Of a stretch of 64,000 bases of DNA, positions 62,496 through 64,000 are shown one piece after another; the stretch's first letter is position 1, and each line of letters opens with the position of its first letter. This stretch comes from Mesorhizobium australicum WSM2073 (GTDB lineage: Bacteria; Pseudomonadota; Alphaproteobacteria; Rhizobiales; Rhizobiaceae): positions 3,424,001 through 3,488,000 of the forward strand of contig NC_019973.1 of NCBI RefSeq assembly GCF_000230995.2, written 5' to 3'. The notes beneath the pieces are model-generated. The model worked only from the letters and a program-made list of their open reading frames with translations. It ran no database searches and was not told the DNA's origin. A program made the translations under genes and the position numbers.

Positions 62496-64000
62496 ATGCT
62501 TTCCAGACTGTCGATCCGCGATATCGTCCTGATCGAAAAGCTGGACATCGACTTCCAGCCGGGCCTTTCCGTGCTGACCGGCGAAACCGGCGCCGGCAAG
62601 TCCATCCTGCTCGATGCCTTGTCGCTGGCGCTCGGCGCGCGCGGCGATGCCTCGCTGGTGCGCCACGGCGCGTCCCAGGGCCAGGTCATTGCCGTGTTCG
62701 ATGTTCCGCGCAACCATCCGGTGCGTGCGCTGCTCGCCGAAAACGCCATCGAGGATGATGGCGACGTCATCCTGCGGCGCGTGCAGACGGCGGATGGCCG
62801 GACCCGTGTGTTCATCAACGACCAGCCGTCCTCCGTGACGCTGATGCGCGATGTCGGCCGCGCCCTGGTCGAGATTCACGGCCAGCATGACGAGCGCGCC
62901 TTGGTCGATCCCGGCGCGCATCGCGATGTGCTCGATGCTTTCGGCGGCCATCTCGGCGCCGTCCGCTCGACCGGCGAGGCATGGCGGCACTGGCGCGCCG
63001 CCCAGCAGGAGCTGACGCGCCATCGCGCCAAGGTGGAAGCCGCCGCGCGCGAAGCCGACTATCTGCGCGCCGCGGTTGCCGAACTGACCAAGCTCGATCC
63101 GCAGCCGGGCGAAGAAACCGAACTTGCCGAGCTGCGTGCCCACATGATGCGCGCCGAGAAGATCGCTTCCGAAATTCACGACGCGCAGGATGTGCTGTCG
63201 GGCCCGTCCTCGCCCTTGCCGCAACTGGCCAGCCTGCTGAGACGGCTGCAGCGCAAGGCGACGGAGGCGCCCGGCCTGCTTGAGGACGTGGTGAAGTCGC
63301 TGGACGAAGCCATGCTGTCTCTCGACGCGGCGCAGTCGGGCGTCGAGGCCGCGCTTCGTGCCACGGAGTATGATCCGCAGCGGCTGGAGAAAGCCGAGGA
63401 ACGTCTGTTTTCGCTGCGCGCGGCGTCACGCAAGCACAGCGTCGCCGTCGACGACCTGGCGCAGCTGCGCGACACGATGGTTGCCGATCTCGCCGATCTC
63501 GACGCCGGCGAAGAACGCCTGCACGGGCTGGAAAAGCAGGCGGCCGCCGCGCGCGAAGCCTATGACATCGCCGCCGCACAGCTGTCCTCGCTTCGCCATG
63601 CCGCGGCGGTCGGTCTGACCAAGGCGGTGATGGCCGAACTGCCGGCGCTGAAGCTCGAACGCGCGGCCTTTATCGTCGAGATGAAGAGCGAGGCCGGGGC
63701 GCGCATGGAAGAGGGCATCGACCAGATCGAGTTCTGGGTGCGCACCAATCCTGGCACGCGGCCCGGGCCGATGATGAAGGTTGCCTCCGGCGGCGAGCTT
63801 TCGCGCTTTCTCCTGGCGTTAAAGGTGGCGCTGGCCGACCGTGGCTCGGCGCCGACACTGGTTTTCGACGAAATCGACACCGGGGTGGGTGGCGCTGTCG
63901 CCGACGCCATCGGCCAGCGGCTGGCGCGGCTGTCGAAGCGCGTCCAGGTGCTTTCCGTCACCCATGCGCCGCAAGTGGCAGCGCGCGCGGCAACACATTT
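62496..64000 (+). CDS. recN: DNA repair protein RecN (3' end beyond the window)
   Basis: The first 501 residues of an SMC-like ATPase that helps repair double-strand breaks. Walker A is GETGAGKS (residues 29-36), EIHGQHDERALVD is typical of RecN, a long coiled-coil region covers about residues 150-380, and the C-terminal ATPase half shows ASGGELSRFLLALK and LVFDEIDTGVGGAVADAIG. The frame is still open at the window end; about 50 more residues are expected. It follows bamD, as in many alphaproteobacteria. Confidence 0.96.
   Translation, partial: MLSRLSIRDIVLIEKLDIDFQPGLSVLTGETGAGKSILLDALSLALGARGDASLVRHGASQGQVIAVFDVPRNHPVRALLAENAIEDDGDVILRRVQTADGRTRVFINDQPSSVTLMRDVGRALVEIHGQHDERALVDPGAHRDVLDAFGGHLGAVRSTGEAWRHWRAAQQELTRHRAKVEAAAREADYLRAAVAELTKLDPQPGEETELAELRAHMMRAEKIASEIHDAQDVLSGPSSPLPQLASLLRRLQRKATEAPGLLEDVVKSLDEAMLSLDAAQSGVEAALRATEYDPQRLEKAEERLFSLRAASRKHSVAVDDLAQLRDTMVADLADLDAGEERLHGLEKQAAAAREAYDIAAAQLSSLRHAAAVGLTKAVMAELPALKLERAAFIVEMKSEAGARMEEGIDQIEFWVRTNPGTRPGPMMKVASGGELSRFLLALKVALADRGSAPTLVFDEIDTGVGGAVADAIGQRLARLSKRVQVLSVTHAPQVAARAATH

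Noticed and set aside
1..64000. tRNA genes, prophage genes or transposases.
   Set aside because: No tRNA-like fold, transposase or phage structural gene was recognised on either strand.

Overview
This window is GC-rich chromosomal DNA from an alphaproteobacterium of the order Hyphomicrobiales. Mesorhizobium or a close relative is the best guess. The reasons are the rhizobial form of the division and cell-wall cluster followed by lpxC, bamD and recN, the long-linker FtsZ, the betaine-lipid genes btaA/btaB, the ArsR-methyltransferase/metF pair, and short palindromic repeats of a kind common in rhizobia. The genus is inferred from gene content and style, not from a search.

Positions 1-40600 are a mixed metabolic and accessory region. 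It opens with an ABC importer (end of the ATPase gene, two permeases, an NMT1/THI5-like binding protein), with a repeat pair inserted between the ATPase and permease genes. Next come a CHRD-domain exported protein, a coupled pair of a ThDP enzyme and a class III CoA-transferase, an alpha/beta hydrolase, an RNase T2, a membrane diguanylate cyclase and ettA. An AT-richer insert at about 13.0-14.2 kb carries a close homologue of the methyl-directed endonuclease DpnI and a small zinc-ribbon protein. After it lie tam, a FabH-like synthase, an isoprenylcysteine-methyltransferase-like protein, a MOSC protein, an SDR, DUF2293 with trmO, and an ArsR/methyltransferase regulator with metF behind a perfect 16-bp palindrome. 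Then follow a 28-residue membrane peptide, an EamA transporter, a PLP amino-acid decarboxylase, a lytic transglycosylase, a GH25 lysozyme whose 3' end has been copied six more times downstream, a serine hydrolase, HigB/HigA (the toxin seems frameshifted near its start), btaB/btaA with a Pho box, a fused 5-oxoprolinase, a small lipoprotein, a TerB/J-domain protein with an amidase, an SLT transglycosylase, the RNase P RNA gene, ParD/ParE and a Cys/Met-metabolism PLP enzyme.

Positions 40780-59950 are a complete dcw cluster on the + strand: mraZ-rsmH-ftsL-ftsI-murE-murF-mraY-murD-ftsW-murG-murC-murB-ddl-ftsQ-ftsA-ftsZ. Most junctions are ATGA or one-base overlaps. Upstream of mraZ is a three-repeat MraZ operator, and a strong hairpin follows ftsZ. 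Downstream are lpxC (lipid A), bamD (outer-membrane assembly) and the start of recN, which runs off the window.

The genes fit an envelope theme: septal peptidoglycan synthesis and division, several peptidoglycan hydrolases, lipid A and outer-membrane assembly, and phosphate-saving lipid remodelling. The most interesting items are the DpnI-like solitary restriction gene, the Pho box in front of btaAB, the satellite made from a gene's 3' end, the HigB frameshift, and the operator of the methionine regulator. No wholly new multi-gene system stands out. No tRNA, CRISPR array, prophage or intact insertion sequence was seen.
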